A DNA stretch of 51,783 nucleotides from Bacteroidales bacterium (lineage in GTDB: Bacteria; Bacteroidota; Bacteroidia; Bacteroidales; Bacteroidaceae): the NCBI GenBank assembly GCA_015060865.1, contig SUXS01000020.1:1-51783 (forward strand), written 5' to 3'. The notes beneath the pieces were generated by a model. That model saw only the letters and a list, made by a program, of their open reading frames with translations. It was not told the origin of the DNA and ran no database searches. Position 1 is the first letter of the stretch; every line of letters begins with the position of its first letter. The translations under genes and the position numbers were made by a program. Below, piece by piece: positions 17,801 to 25,071 of this stretch.

Positions 17801-18055
17801 GTTCATGGTGACGTTGCGCCAGTTGACAAAATCCTTCGACATCCATACTTGGGCAGGGCCATAGCCATTGCCCGTGCCGTCGGTAGTGGCATATATATAA
17901 TAGGTGTCACCAAACTTCTTGATGGTGGGGTCGGCAAAGTAGCCGGGTAGTAATGGGTTGCCTGCTCCTGGCGTGTTCCATTTTGCGGGGAGGGCTTGTG
18001 CTTGGGCTCCTGCGGCTGTGAGGAGTAGTAGCGCGGCGGCGAGTAGTTTCTTCAT
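14870..18055 (-). CDS. Multidomain glycoside hydrolase family 43 enzyme
   Basis: Secreted 1061-residue protein with signal peptide (1-20). The five-bladed GH43 domain (about 30-330) shows the three catalytic acids D42 (FADPT), D151 (ITLDPQ) and E205 (FFEAPF). Family members remove alpha-L-arabinofuranosyl or beta-xylosyl residues. An F5/8 type C (discoidin-like) domain follows (about 335-475), then a LamG/concanavalin-like domain (about 565-735), a low-complexity Ser/Asn/Lys linker (about 785-810) and a C-terminal concanavalin-like domain (about 840-1050). The linker DNA is built from short repeats (GAATTC) unlike the rest. It is the middle gene of GH97-GH43-GH127. Confidence 0.9.
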   Translation of the reverse strand: MKKLLAAALLLLTAAGAQAQALPAKWNTPGAGNPLLPGYFADPTIKKFGDTYYIYATTDGTGNGYGPAQVWMSKDFVNWRNVTMNWPTTEVVWAPDVVQQPDGSYRYYYCTPCVIYVGESDSPTGPWTNRLGAPDAILVQDRFVHNAITLDPQLFVDDDGSEYLYFGTWGIYENFGCGVAKLAPDGKSFTDKKLILNTEIKDFFEAPFVFKKDGIYYFTYSSGSCHDHTYRVQYAISKEGPMGPYEYKGCILETNADGTIHGPGHHSVLIDGDDYYIVYHRHNNPHSIHGFHRQICIDKMEFDAEGNIKKIIPTHEGLIPESFQKQAKKNYIENLAYGAKVTASSYYDEWFKPEYATDDNNATLWRARQCHGEEWITIDFGKEQKFNQVWTQFEYTTFFYQYKIETSVDGINWTLYADKTQNTQQGSPMIDEGACKARYIRITVTDTQKNGHFPAIWNVKVYNATKRKNPKNLLPEVAIDEEALLAGYPWIHEKDIEPAEHLKTAEKGNKIVDINADDYAMGKALSLKEIKNRPGGTFSGDKNIVVEIKKGKYAFYFNGQQSLKSSFSLPKTMTYNAPYTITAWTLNPQVGNIETVAEFTERRNDLATIEFRQGRDRSNGLVAHNASFENSGAPRECLSGEGEWQHWVVTFDGYYERVYLNGQKIIEKNMFLMIRPEGRITLGASMDGGNKFSGYLHSLQFFDKSFTEADVQAAYAAPSSTNDKITFDGALDLQVRSLSPSLLSISVVDGNGKRMESGLLNYRYAVTSFDKPRNSKGSKNSSKSPSNSTIDWSTIPSTNLSSLILSTDGKATQKCLVQVTDDSGQFSRILSADITIAADQFVHFGDRADKPADYIANKEGWDGVLANGDPQYAMSAQAVDGAIKLTSANANLNTRKEDNGIILYKELEGDFLVQTKVVALDGQAEHRTPAYNEGGLIVLDDSGNRGQEIIHIGVFPNYNCGNMLTHVRGYSRPQYPRGNGWNYDPYLQIERTGDIFTIRTSQDGKSWTDMPGSPIHAPQLNGKKLKVGLYQTTYTDNKSWVSFDEFDLWKNNNNQNTNNNK

Positions 18056-18143
18056 TGGGTGGTGTCTTTATGATGTTCTCGGATTTCTCGGAGAACTCAG
18101 AGTTCTCGGAGCGCTCAGAGAACTCAGATTCCTTGGAGAACTT
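18056..18143. repeat. Palindromic short repeats in the GH97-GH43 gap
   Basis: The 88-base gap is built of overlapping palindromes such as AGAACTCAGAGTTCT and the word CTCAGAGAACTCAG. Direct repeats of TTGAAAGT on the minus strand extend into the last codons of GH97, so the repeat sets the C-terminus of that enzyme. Confidence 0.6.
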
Positions 18144-20123
18144 TCAATTTTCAACTTTCAATTTAATCACGAATCCTCCACCCGGTGCCAAGTGAATGGC
18201 TTGTTGGGTCGTAGAGGTGCAGTCCATAGTGCTCAGTCGGTAGTCCTCGGCGTCGTGGTGTGCATTGATGCCGTCGGTGAGCAGATGGGCTTTGTAGCTC
18301 TTTCCTTCGGGGAGGAAGCCGAAGTCGATGGTGAGGTCGCGAGCATCCCAGTTGGTCTGTCCCGCGATGTACCATGTGTCGCCGAGGCGGCGCAGGGTGA
18401 CGATGTACTCGCCCATCTTGCCTTGCAGGATGCGTGTCTCGTCAAATACGGTGGGCAGCGAGGCAATGTACTGTGTGTAAGGCTCGTCGTCCTCGTAGTT
18501 GGTGGGCGAGTCGGCCAGCATGGTGAAGGGCGAGTCGTGTACGATATAGCAAGCTGCTTGGTGGCAACGGGTTCCCATGGATATGGGCTTGTTGTAGATG
18601 GCTTTCCAATCCTCTTTCGTCCCGTTGCGCATGGCTCCCGGTGTGAAGTCAACGGCACCGGCCATCATACGGATGTAGGGGAAGGTGACGTCGTAGAGCG
18701 GCATGTTGTTCTCCAGTTCGGTCCAGCGAACCTCCTCCATACCGAATACACCTTCGTAGTTGAGGATGTTGGGGTAGGTGCGGTTGAGTCCTACGGGAGC
18801 ATAGATACCGTGGAGGTCGAGGATGAGGTGATGGCGTGCTGCGCACTCGGCCAGGCGCTCCACCATTTCAAAGGCTGTCTGGTCGTTACGGTCGAGGAAG
18901 TCCACCTTGAAACCCTTGATGCCCATATCGGCATAGTGCTTGCAGGCAGTCTCCAGCTTCTCGTCAATAACGTTGAACACCGTCCATAGCACGATGCCTA
19001 CGTTCTTGGAGTTGGCATACGCAATGAGTTCGGGCAGGCGTATGGCTTCGATGGGCTGCATGATGTTTGCCTTGTTGGAGTCGTACCAACCCTCATCGAG
19101 GATGATGTATTCGAGTCCGTGGGCAGCCGCGAAGTCGATGTAATACTTATAGGTGTCGAAGTTGATGCCAGCCACGAAGTCTACGCCGCGCAGGTTCCAG
19201 TCGTTCCACCAGTCCCACGCTACCTTGCCCGGCTTGATCCAGTCGGTAGCGCCTATCTTGTTCTCACGTGCAAGAGCATATACCAGGTTGTTGACAGGCA
19301 TCTGTGTGTCGTCTTCCGTTACGGCCAGTATGCGCCAGGGATAGGAGTGCGCTCCTGTGTGTCGGGCTATGTATGCTTCGGTCTCCTTGACGTACGACAT
19401 GCCGCGCCAGCGGTAATAGTCCATGGTCTTGGGGTAGGGGGCAAACTCTGCTTTCAGCTGTCCGCCATTGGCACGGACGAACATGCCGGGATAGCTCACT
19501 ACATCTGTTTCGAGCAGGGTCACCTTGGCTGCTCCACAGTCAACGGTAGCAGGCAGGAAGGCTACTTGGTCTTGAGCATTGCCCAATGCTGTGTGGTGAT
19601 AGATGTTTTGGAAGGCCATGGCATAGGGCTTCTCCTTGTTGGTCGAGTAGGCCAGCCATGCTGTGCGGTTGGTACCGAAGTTATAGTCAGCGGTCTCGCT
19701 ATATATATAGGTGTCTCCTTTTGCAGTAGAGTAGAAACGGTAGGCAATGCCTTCGTCCGAGGCCAGCACGATGAGCCCGAAGCCATTCTTCAGCTTGATG
19801 TCGAGTTGGTTGGCTGCAAACTGGAATGATGGCTGACGATACATCGGTGATGTGATGATTTCGCCAATCTTGCTTTTCTTGGCGCGGGCCACCTTGGCAT
19901 GAGCAAATGGCTGCTTGCCCTCTGCGATAGTGAGTCCTATGGTAGAGGGCGCCATCAGCTCCTTGCCGTCGAGCAGGATACTGAGTTGGCATCGTTCCTC
20001 TATCGCTATGCGTGCGGTGAGTTTGCCATTGGGGGAGTTTACATCGTAAGTCTTTGCTAATAGACTTTGTGTGCTTGTAAGTAAAACGACGCCTACTAAA
20101 AGTCTGAAAAGATTGTTTTTCAT
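18144..20123 (-). CDS. Glycoside hydrolase family 97, retaining type
   Basis: Secreted 659-residue enzyme with signal peptide (about 1-23), N-terminal beta-sandwich (to about 285), TIM barrel (about 290-570) and C-terminal beta domain. The motif GIKGFKVDFLDR places an Asp (D408) where retaining GH97 alpha-galactosidases carry their nucleophile; inverting SusB-type alpha-glucosidases use glutamates instead. This points to alpha-galactosidase or beta-L-arabinopyranosidase activity, which fits the arabinose-directed GH43 and GH127 genes downstream. It is the first gene of the operon, preceded by two copies of a promoter-like repeat. Exact substrate is not readable. Confidence 0.9.
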   Translation of the reverse strand: MKNNLFRLLVGVVLLTSTQSLLAKTYDVNSPNGKLTARIAIEERCQLSILLDGKELMAPSTIGLTIAEGKQPFAHAKVARAKKSKIGEIITSPMYRQPSFQFAANQLDIKLKNGFGLIVLASDEGIAYRFYSTAKGDTYIYSETADYNFGTNRTAWLAYSTNKEKPYAMAFQNIYHHTALGNAQDQVAFLPATVDCGAAKVTLLETDVVSYPGMFVRANGGQLKAEFAPYPKTMDYYRWRGMSYVKETEAYIARHTGAHSYPWRILAVTEDDTQMPVNNLVYALARENKIGATDWIKPGKVAWDWWNDWNLRGVDFVAGINFDTYKYYIDFAAAHGLEYIILDEGWYDSNKANIMQPIEAIRLPELIAYANSKNVGIVLWTVFNVIDEKLETACKHYADMGIKGFKVDFLDRNDQTAFEMVERLAECAARHHLILDLHGIYAPVGLNRTYPNILNYEGVFGMEEVRWTELENNMPLYDVTFPYIRMMAGAVDFTPGAMRNGTKEDWKAIYNKPISMGTRCHQAACYIVHDSPFTMLADSPTNYEDDEPYTQYIASLPTVFDETRILQGKMGEYIVTLRRLGDTWYIAGQTNWDARDLTIDFGFLPEGKSYKAHLLTDGINAHHDAEDYRLSTMDCTSTTQQAIHLAPGGGFVIKLKVEN

Positions 20124-20154
20124 TGTATGTGTGCTTTTATACTATTTGCAGTTT

Positions 20155-20253
20155 ATCGCAAAGATACGAATAAACGAGCGAGAAATATCAAGCTTGCTTG
20201 AATATTTGTCACAGCGAGTGAAAGTATCTTCGCTATCGCAAAGATACGAATAA
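20155..20253 (-). promoter_or_regulatory. Two identical promoter-like repeats upstream of the GH97 operon
   Basis: TATCGCAAAGATACGAATAA occurs twice, ending at 20173 and 20253, exactly 80 bases apart. On the minus strand each reads TTATTCGTATCTTTGCG, containing the -7 element TATCTTTG (20159-20166 and 20239-20246). The proximal box lies 36 bases before the GH97 ATG. Between them is an imperfect palindrome (AAATATCAAGC / GCTTGAATATTT), a candidate operator. Confidence 0.6.
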
Positions 20254-20285
20254 TTATTGATATGTAGTGGTTTTTTATATAATAA

Positions 20286-20315
20286 AAAAGAGTTGGCTCA
20301 TGAGCCAACTCTTTT
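20286..20315 (-). terminator. Perfect 30-base palindrome, terminator of the 815-residue protein gene
   Basis: AAAAGAGTTGGCTCA (20286-20300) is followed directly by its exact reverse complement (20301-20315). It ends in TTTT on either strand and lies 19 bases past the stop codon of the upstream minus-strand gene. Confidence 0.8.
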
Positions 20316-20333
20316 AGTCTATATGTAACAAGA

Positions 20334-22781
20334 TTACTTTACCAGGAACTTCTTGCCGTTCATGATGTAGATGCCCTTTGCAGGAGCAACTACTTCCTGA
20401 CCCTGGAGGTTGTAGATCTTGCCATCCTTCTTGTCGGCGCTGATGCCTTCGATGCCTGCCACGTATGATTCGGGGTCGAGCAGGGTAGCGTGGATGATGT
20501 AGCGCTTGCTGTCAATCTCGAAGCAGAAGGTAGCTTCGGCCTTGAAGGGAGCTACGATGTCTACGTTAGAGTAGGTCCAAATCTGTTTGTAATCTTCGCT
20601 GAAGCCAACGCCTATGTCACCATATTCGACAGCAGCACCGCTTGTGTTGAGGATTACACCAGAGTTGATAGCATCGAGACCCTCGGTGTATGTGCCGTCG
20701 GCCTTCAAGCCCTTCACGTAGTAACCTTCGAAGAGGGCATCTACGCTCTCAAGGCCGAATGCGGTAGCCACCTTTGTCAGGTCATAGTCAACAGATGCGT
20801 CGTCCATGCTTACGGGCAGGTTGATCCACTCTTCGCCTACGATTTCAGCCTGTACGATAGTCTCTACAATCTGATAGGTGAGATTGATGGTGAGCATCTT
20901 GTTGTTCTCTTCGTTCACGAGGAAGAACTGACCGGTGTATACATCGCCAATAGTACAAGCGTTAGGAAATTGGATACAGTTGATAGTATACGCCTCACTG
21001 TTGCTTACATAGGCTCCCGAAATACCCCAAGGTGAAGGTGCGCCCCATGTTGTGCGGCGTCCGTCTTCTGTAAGCCAGAATCCAGGATTTGGATCGCATG
21101 TGTATGCTTTTGTGTATTTCTCTCCTGTAGTAGCCGCTATAGAGTCTATATGCAATGCGTAAAGAACGGGCTCTGATGTGCCAATGAGTTCATAAATCTG
21201 AGCATAAGGTATTGATGCACTCTGCTCTGACCATACGTAATTGTTGTCCTGTAGCTGTTGTACAGTGAAGCTACGTGTAGCCACGCTCTCGAAGTTTTGC
21301 TCAACCTTCTCTCCTTCAACGATTGCCAATGTGATGTCGAGTTCGTAGTAACAACCATTTGCAACAAGGTACATGAGTGCTTTACCTTCTTCTCCGATGG
21401 CGGTGTTGCCGGGCATCTGGCCAACGTTGAGTTGTGAGAAGTCGTTAGCCGTCTGAGGCTCTACGAAGAAGTAGGCGTTTGTTCCCCATCCGCAGATGAT
21501 ACCGCCCTGTGTCATCCAGTAACCGCCAGCATTAGCTGTACCATTGTTTGAGAGGTTACCATTGTTGTCGATGGCTTGGAAAGTCATGTCATCTACAGTG
21601 CAACCGAGCAATCCAGCGATGCTGTCGGTGTTGAGTGTAATAGTAGAGGTCGCATAGTCGTTGTTGGGCTGCTGCTCTATGCGGATAACCTCTGAACCAA
21701 CCTTGGTCATATCCTCCAAGTTGTTCTTACCGGCATTGGGGTCTTCAATTACATTGAGGATGTACTTGATGCGGAAAGCCTTATTGCCATATACAAGGTA
21801 TACATACGAATAGAGTTGGTCACCGGCAACCATGCGCTCGGGGAATTGTCCCATATTACAGCTCAGGGTGTCGGTAGCTGCATCGAAGCTCCAGCCATTG
21901 GTGTAGAATGCCTTAAGGTCTTCCAAGCTACCGTAGTTGGCAGAGCAAACTTCAGTAAGGGTGTCACCCTCCAAACTCATGGCAACGCGTCCCCAGCCAT
22001 CATTTACTGTGATAGCTATCAGTGAGTCAACCTTCAGGCCATAGGTGAGGTCGATCTTTGCTTGATAGAGCTGGTTGGGAATCATGGTCGGGAAGATTTC
22101 TGCGTCTACGCCGAACTTCTCTGCTACACCTGCAAGGCTAACTGATGCTACATAAGCTTTCCAGCTCATAGAAGGAGTTTGGTCAACAGTAACCTCTGTC
22201 TCGCCAATAATCTCCAGCTTGGCAATCTCCAACTCAGCCTCGGGCATTGTGGGGAGGGGATTAACGATGTAGGTGATGTCGAAAGTCACCTGCTTGTCAC
22301 CATGCTTCAATACGAAGGTTGGGGTGAGGGTAGCACCATCCTTCAAAGCATTGGGATACTGTCCGAGATAGATGCCGAATAAATCTTCTGCTGAGTCAAA
22401 CCAGATGTCCTCGTAGAATGCAGCTTCGTCGCCGTAGCCTACGTTACGGTAGTCACTGCTCATCCAGAAACCACCAGGAGCATTGGTCGAATAGTCAGCA
22501 ATGAGCTCTTCGCCTGACTTGAGGAAGAACATGTCGGCGGGCTTCTCTGCGCCACTCTCTTCATCGTAGTTGTACCATGCGTTGAGGGCTGCTGCTAGAG
22601 TAGCAGTGTCAGTCTCGAGGGCAGTAGCAATCTCCGTGAGTTTGAACTCAGCTGCTACTTGTGAGTAGTCAGTATTTGCATACTGCTCCACTGTAGCCTT
22701 GAATTGTGCGCTGGCCGGGATGCAGGCGAGCATCATCATGGCAGCAAACAATTGCTTGATTTTTAAAGTAAAATGCTTCAT
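20334..22781 (-). CDS. Secreted repeat protein with five internal modules (DUF4859-like)
   Basis: The 815-residue protein has a signal peptide (about 1-25), then five related modules at about 28-173, 188-345, 363-488, 503-639 and 645-775. Modules 1, 3 and 4 share a GFWM/GYWM/GFWL motif. Modules 1-4 share G-Q-[YFM]-P or its equivalent followed by a hydrophobic LV strand and an I-x-Y-x-V ending. I associate the fold with DUF4859, of unknown function, possibly ligand binding. The C-terminus (IYNLQGQEV ... GIYIMNGKKFLVK) resembles a secretion/sorting tail common in Prevotella. A TAGCTTTG promoter box lies 43 bases upstream. It is not obviously part of the GH operon, since a terminator separates them. 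Confidence 0.75.
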   Translation of the reverse strand: MKHFTLKIKQLFAAMMMLACIPASAQFKATVEQYANTDYSQVAAEFKLTEIATALETDTATLAAALNAWYNYDEESGAEKPADMFFLKSGEELIADYSTNAPGGFWMSSDYRNVGYGDEAAFYEDIWFDSAEDLFGIYLGQYPNALKDGATLTPTFVLKHGDKQVTFDITYIVNPLPTMPEAELEIAKLEIIGETEVTVDQTPSMSWKAYVASVSLAGVAEKFGVDAEIFPTMIPNQLYQAKIDLTYGLKVDSLIAITVNDGWGRVAMSLEGDTLTEVCSANYGSLEDLKAFYTNGWSFDAATDTLSCNMGQFPERMVAGDQLYSYVYLVYGNKAFRIKYILNVIEDPNAGKNNLEDMTKVGSEVIRIEQQPNNDYATSTITLNTDSIAGLLGCTVDDMTFQAIDNNGNLSNNGTANAGGYWMTQGGIICGWGTNAYFFVEPQTANDFSQLNVGQMPGNTAIGEEGKALMYLVANGCYYELDITLAIVEGEKVEQNFESVATRSFTVQQLQDNNYVWSEQSASIPYAQIYELIGTSEPVLYALHIDSIAATTGEKYTKAYTCDPNPGFWLTEDGRRTTWGAPSPWGISGAYVSNSEAYTINCIQFPNACTIGDVYTGQFFLVNEENNKMLTINLTYQIVETIVQAEIVGEEWINLPVSMDDASVDYDLTKVATAFGLESVDALFEGYYVKGLKADGTYTEGLDAINSGVILNTSGAAVEYGDIGVGFSEDYKQIWTYSNVDIVAPFKAEATFCFEIDSKRYIIHATLLDPESYVAGIEGISADKKDGKIYNLQGQEVVAPAKGIYIMNGKKFLVK

Positions 22782-22823
22782 GAATTAAAGTTATTAAAGT
22801 GATACAAATTGTTTTTCTCCTGA

Positions 22824-22831
22824 CAAAGCTA
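22824..22831 (-). promoter_or_regulatory. -7 box TAGCTTTG upstream of the five-module protein gene
   Basis: On the minus strand TAGCTTTG matches TAnnTTTG exactly, 43 bases before the ATG at 22781. A TTTG lies 22 bases further upstream, slightly longer than the usual 19-base spacer. Confidence 0.6.
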
Positions 22832-23098
22832 ATGAAAAAAATGTTTCGTTGTTCAAAAAATGCTGAAAAAACGTGTGCATAGCACCAAAAAAACCAAACA
22901 ACTCCTTTAGATATGTTTGGCGGTTTTTACCTGCCAGTGTCCGCCGATAGAGGAAAACTGCATGTAAATCTGTAAAGTAGCGGCGGACACTGCGTACGAT
23001 TTTACCATTCCGGTGAGTGTCCGCCTTATGATTGACTATAGATAGCTCTTTCTTATCTTCATAGGTGCTTGTAATAGATCCAAGAATGTCCTGCAATA

Positions 23099-23148
23099 TT
23101 ATTTACCGCTGCGCAAGAGCAAGGTTACCCTTGCGCAGCGGTAAATAA
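23099..23148. repeat. Perfect 19-bp inverted repeat
   Basis: TTATTTACCGCTGCGCAAG (23099-23117) faces its exact reverse complement (23130-23148) across a 12-base loop. It has no T-tract, so it looks more like a mobile or regulatory palindrome than a terminator. Confidence 0.75.
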
Positions 23149-23165
23149 CATTGTCCTATTTAGAT

Positions 23166-23399
23166 AGGGAATACGCATTATAAAAATATTCTCGTTTCAC
23201 GCAGCTTTTTGTCTCACGCGAATCTCGCAAATCACGCGAAAACGCATCATTTCACTCGCGTTTGCCATCCGGACGGCTACATACGAGCGATAGCGATGTA
23301 TAATTTTGCGAGATTTGCGAGATTCGCGTGAGATAATCATGTCAAATAGAGGATATAAACTGGTATTTTAATTGGAAGAAATTATAATGCGTTTTCCCT
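23166..23399. mobile_element. MITE-like palindromic element (234 bp)
   Basis: The outer ends AGGGAATACGCATTATAA (23166-23183) and TTATAATGCGTTTTCCCT (23382-23399) are 18-base terminal inverted repeats with one mismatch. Inside is a second, perfect 22-bp inverted repeat beginning TCTCACGCGAATCTCGC (23212-23233) and mirrored at 23312-23333. There is no coding capacity. No clear target-site duplication is seen at the ends. Confidence 0.55.
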
Positions 23400-23420
23400 G
23401 GGTAGATGCACCAGAATATT

Positions 23421-23445
23421 CTCACACAGATGATTTCTGTGTGAG
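23421..23445. repeat. 10-bp perfect hairpin
   Basis: CTCACACAGA and TCTGTGTGAG are exact reverse complements with a five-base loop. Confidence 0.6.
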
Positions 23446-23784
23446 GCTAATGAGATGATTTTCTGAGAAAAAACATATAATCTCCATAGATGTGTCTGAT
23501 GCGTCTGCCCTAGGGGAAAAGGGGGATGTGCTTGCTGCATTCAAAAAAACACCGATTTCATCGAGAAAATGATAAATTCAAGTACCCAAACCATCATCCA
23601 TCGACTCTCAATCCGCAGATCCGCAGCCCAGTTTTCGTTAACGTTATCGTCATCGTTGCAGCGGTGCGAATGCTCCGCTGCACTCTGCCAGGCCAAAAAT
23701 AAAAATCGTTTACACCGCTCCCGAACTACAAGTCTGTACCAAATCTGCTACATACATCTACTGCCAGCGGTATGCACATAAACC

Positions 23785-23812
23785 ATCAAAGCCTTCTGCA
23801 GAAGGCTTTGAT
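23785..23812 (-). terminator. 28-base perfect palindrome downstream of the beta-barrel gene
   Basis: ATCAAAGCCTTCTG is followed by its exact reverse complement, 86 bases beyond the stop codon at 23898. It probably ends that transcript, although the T-tract is weak. Confidence 0.5.
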
Positions 23813-23897
23813 TAGTTCGTTAGGCTGAATAAATATTTTGTTAAGTACTTTCTTGCTCGTGCTTAGTACAATTTATATTCTACAAAGTGAAATCTTG

Positions 23898-24521
23898 TCA
23901 GAACACATAAGCACAGGATACACTTAAGGTACGGTTACGCATTCCCGCCTTGTTGGTGTCTTTCATTCCCCAATCGTAGCCTACGGAGAGTTGCCAGTGT
24001 TCATATAGTTCAGCACCGAAGCGGAGTCCTAATCCCCAATCGAAACGCTCATGTGCTTTGTCGGCAAAAATGTTGTTTGATGCCGTGCTTGTGGTGGATT
24101 TTCCTGCCAATGTGGCTGTTACAGTCTCTTTGCCGAAGAGGCCGATACTGGCGTAAGGACCTACAGAAGCAAAGAGTTTCAGATTGTCGCTACAGTTGAA
24201 CTTATAGCCTACGTGTACAGGTATGCTCAGATAGTAGGGGGTTGCTTCCCATTGCAGTGAGGTGCCAGTGATGTTATCGTAGTAGCCCGTGCTCTTCCAA
24301 CCATGCGAGGAAAGCAGTGCGCTGAAGTCCATGAACCATCCTTCGGTAGCTTGAGGTAATCCCAGCTCGCCTTTTACTCCTACGTTAAATCCTGTCAAGC
24401 CAGTGTCATCACCACTCGGGGCATTGACATTTACGCCTGCTGTTGCACCCACTCTGAACTCTTGTGCCATACTGGGCAATACCATTGCGCCAAGTAAGGC
24501 CATGACAATTAGTTTTTTCAT
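23898..24521 (-). CDS. Small outer-membrane beta-barrel protein
   Basis: The 207-residue product has a signal peptide (MKKLIVMALLGAMVLPSMAQ) and alternating strands typical of an eight-stranded barrel: VGATAGVNV near the start, YYLSIPVHVGYKF mid-protein, LKLFASVGPYASIGLFG, FDWGLGLRFGAEL and a terminal LSVSCAYVF. This matches the general outer-membrane beta-barrel family (OMP_b-brl type) abundant in Bacteroidetes. Its role is unknown. It stands alone between two repeat-rich gaps, with a palindrome after its stop. The ATG at 24521 directly begins the signal peptide. Confidence 0.82.
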   Translation of the reverse strand: MKKLIVMALLGAMVLPSMAQEFRVGATAGVNVNAPSGDDTGLTGFNVGVKGELGLPQATEGWFMDFSALLSSHGWKSTGYYDNITGTSLQWEATPYYLSIPVHVGYKFNCSDNLKLFASVGPYASIGLFGKETVTATLAGKSTTSTASNNIFADKAHERFDWGLGLRFGAELYEHWQLSVGYDWGMKDTNKAGMRNRTLSVSCAYVF

Positions 24522-24697
24522 CTCTAAAAAAGTTTTATAAGTTTAATAAATCTATGTGCAAAATTCACCATTTTCTATTTAGGGACATCTATATATTTAC
24601 TTAACAAATCCTAAACTTAACATTCTTTGTGCCGGAATACGGTTTATGGTCTTCCCTTTTAAGAAATATATACACAAATTGGCGGCTGTAGTTTGAT

Positions 24698-24919
24698 TTA
24701 TATAACCTGGATGTTAGTGAAAGAGACGGATCCGACTACGTCGGGACATTTTAAACAAGTGAAGTTTGTTATGTTTGCATCGAATTGCGTCCCTACAGTT
24801 TCGATAGGTAATCCCAATATTACTACTGTTGCCGATTCTGGACAAATCACATTATTTGTATGGCTGAAAATAGAACTTCTCATTCCTAATGTCATTGTGC
24901 TTCTGGCTTCAATTCTCAT
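24698..24919 (-). CDS. Possible small protein of 73 residues, unrecognised
   Basis: Reading from ATG 24919 gives MRIEARSTMTLGMRSSIFSH, ending TNIQVI at 24698. There is no signal peptide and no domain I recognise; two Cys occur in FTCLKCPD. What supports it is a TACTTTTGCAG promoter-like box about 30 bases upstream of the ATG. A plus-strand frame over the same bases is equally open. It could be a degraded gene piece or non-coding. Confidence 0.25.
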   Translation of the reverse strand: MRIEARSTMTLGMRSSIFSHTNNVICPESATVVILGLPIETVGTQFDANITNFTCLKCPDVVGSVSFTNIQVI

Positions 24920-24940
24920 ACTGATTTTTATTTGATTTCC

Positions 24941-24948
24941 GCTGCAAA
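24941..24948 (-). promoter_or_regulatory. -7 box TACTTTTG before the 73-residue frame
   Basis: On the minus strand TATACTTTTGCAGCGG contains TACTTTTG, an exact TAnnTTTG match, in a gap otherwise free of recognised genes. Confidence 0.4.
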
Positions 24949-25071
24949 AGTATAATCTATGCAGCATATCAGACGAAAAAAGAGCAAGACAAAAACAAGA
25001 CATTTTCACTCCGTACTATTCCTGTGAGAAATAGAGCGGATGCATATTACATAATATCAACGACTTATGTG

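Larger units (their letters stand above)
22832..23897. other. Repeat-rich 1.1 kb gap without a convincing gene
   Basis: The gap holds a 12-bp inverted repeat (CAGTGTCCGCCG 22935-22946 / 22981-22992, with a third partial copy at 23016), a 19-bp hairpin, a MITE-like element, a 10-bp hairpin (23421-23445) and a 28-base palindrome. A 70-codon plus-strand frame at 23569-23781 has no recognisable feature and is left unannotated. Confidence 0.6.

Noticed and set aside
17958..18989. Plus-strand frame of 343 codons spanning the GH43-GH97 gap
   Set aside because: It runs antisense through two enzymes and through palindromic repeats; leucine/glycine repeats come from the repeat DNA.
22794..23096. Minus-strand frame of 100 codons
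   Set aside because: It contains the promoter of the downstream gene and an inverted repeat; composition is not protein-like.
23569..23781. Plus-strand frame of 70 codons in the repeat-rich gap
   Set aside because: No signal peptide, domain or promoter recognised; Ser/Arg/Cys-rich composition suggests non-coding DNA.
24693..24935. Plus-strand frame of 80 codons
   Set aside because: No promoter or ribosome site was seen; the minus-strand frame over the same bases has better upstream signals.
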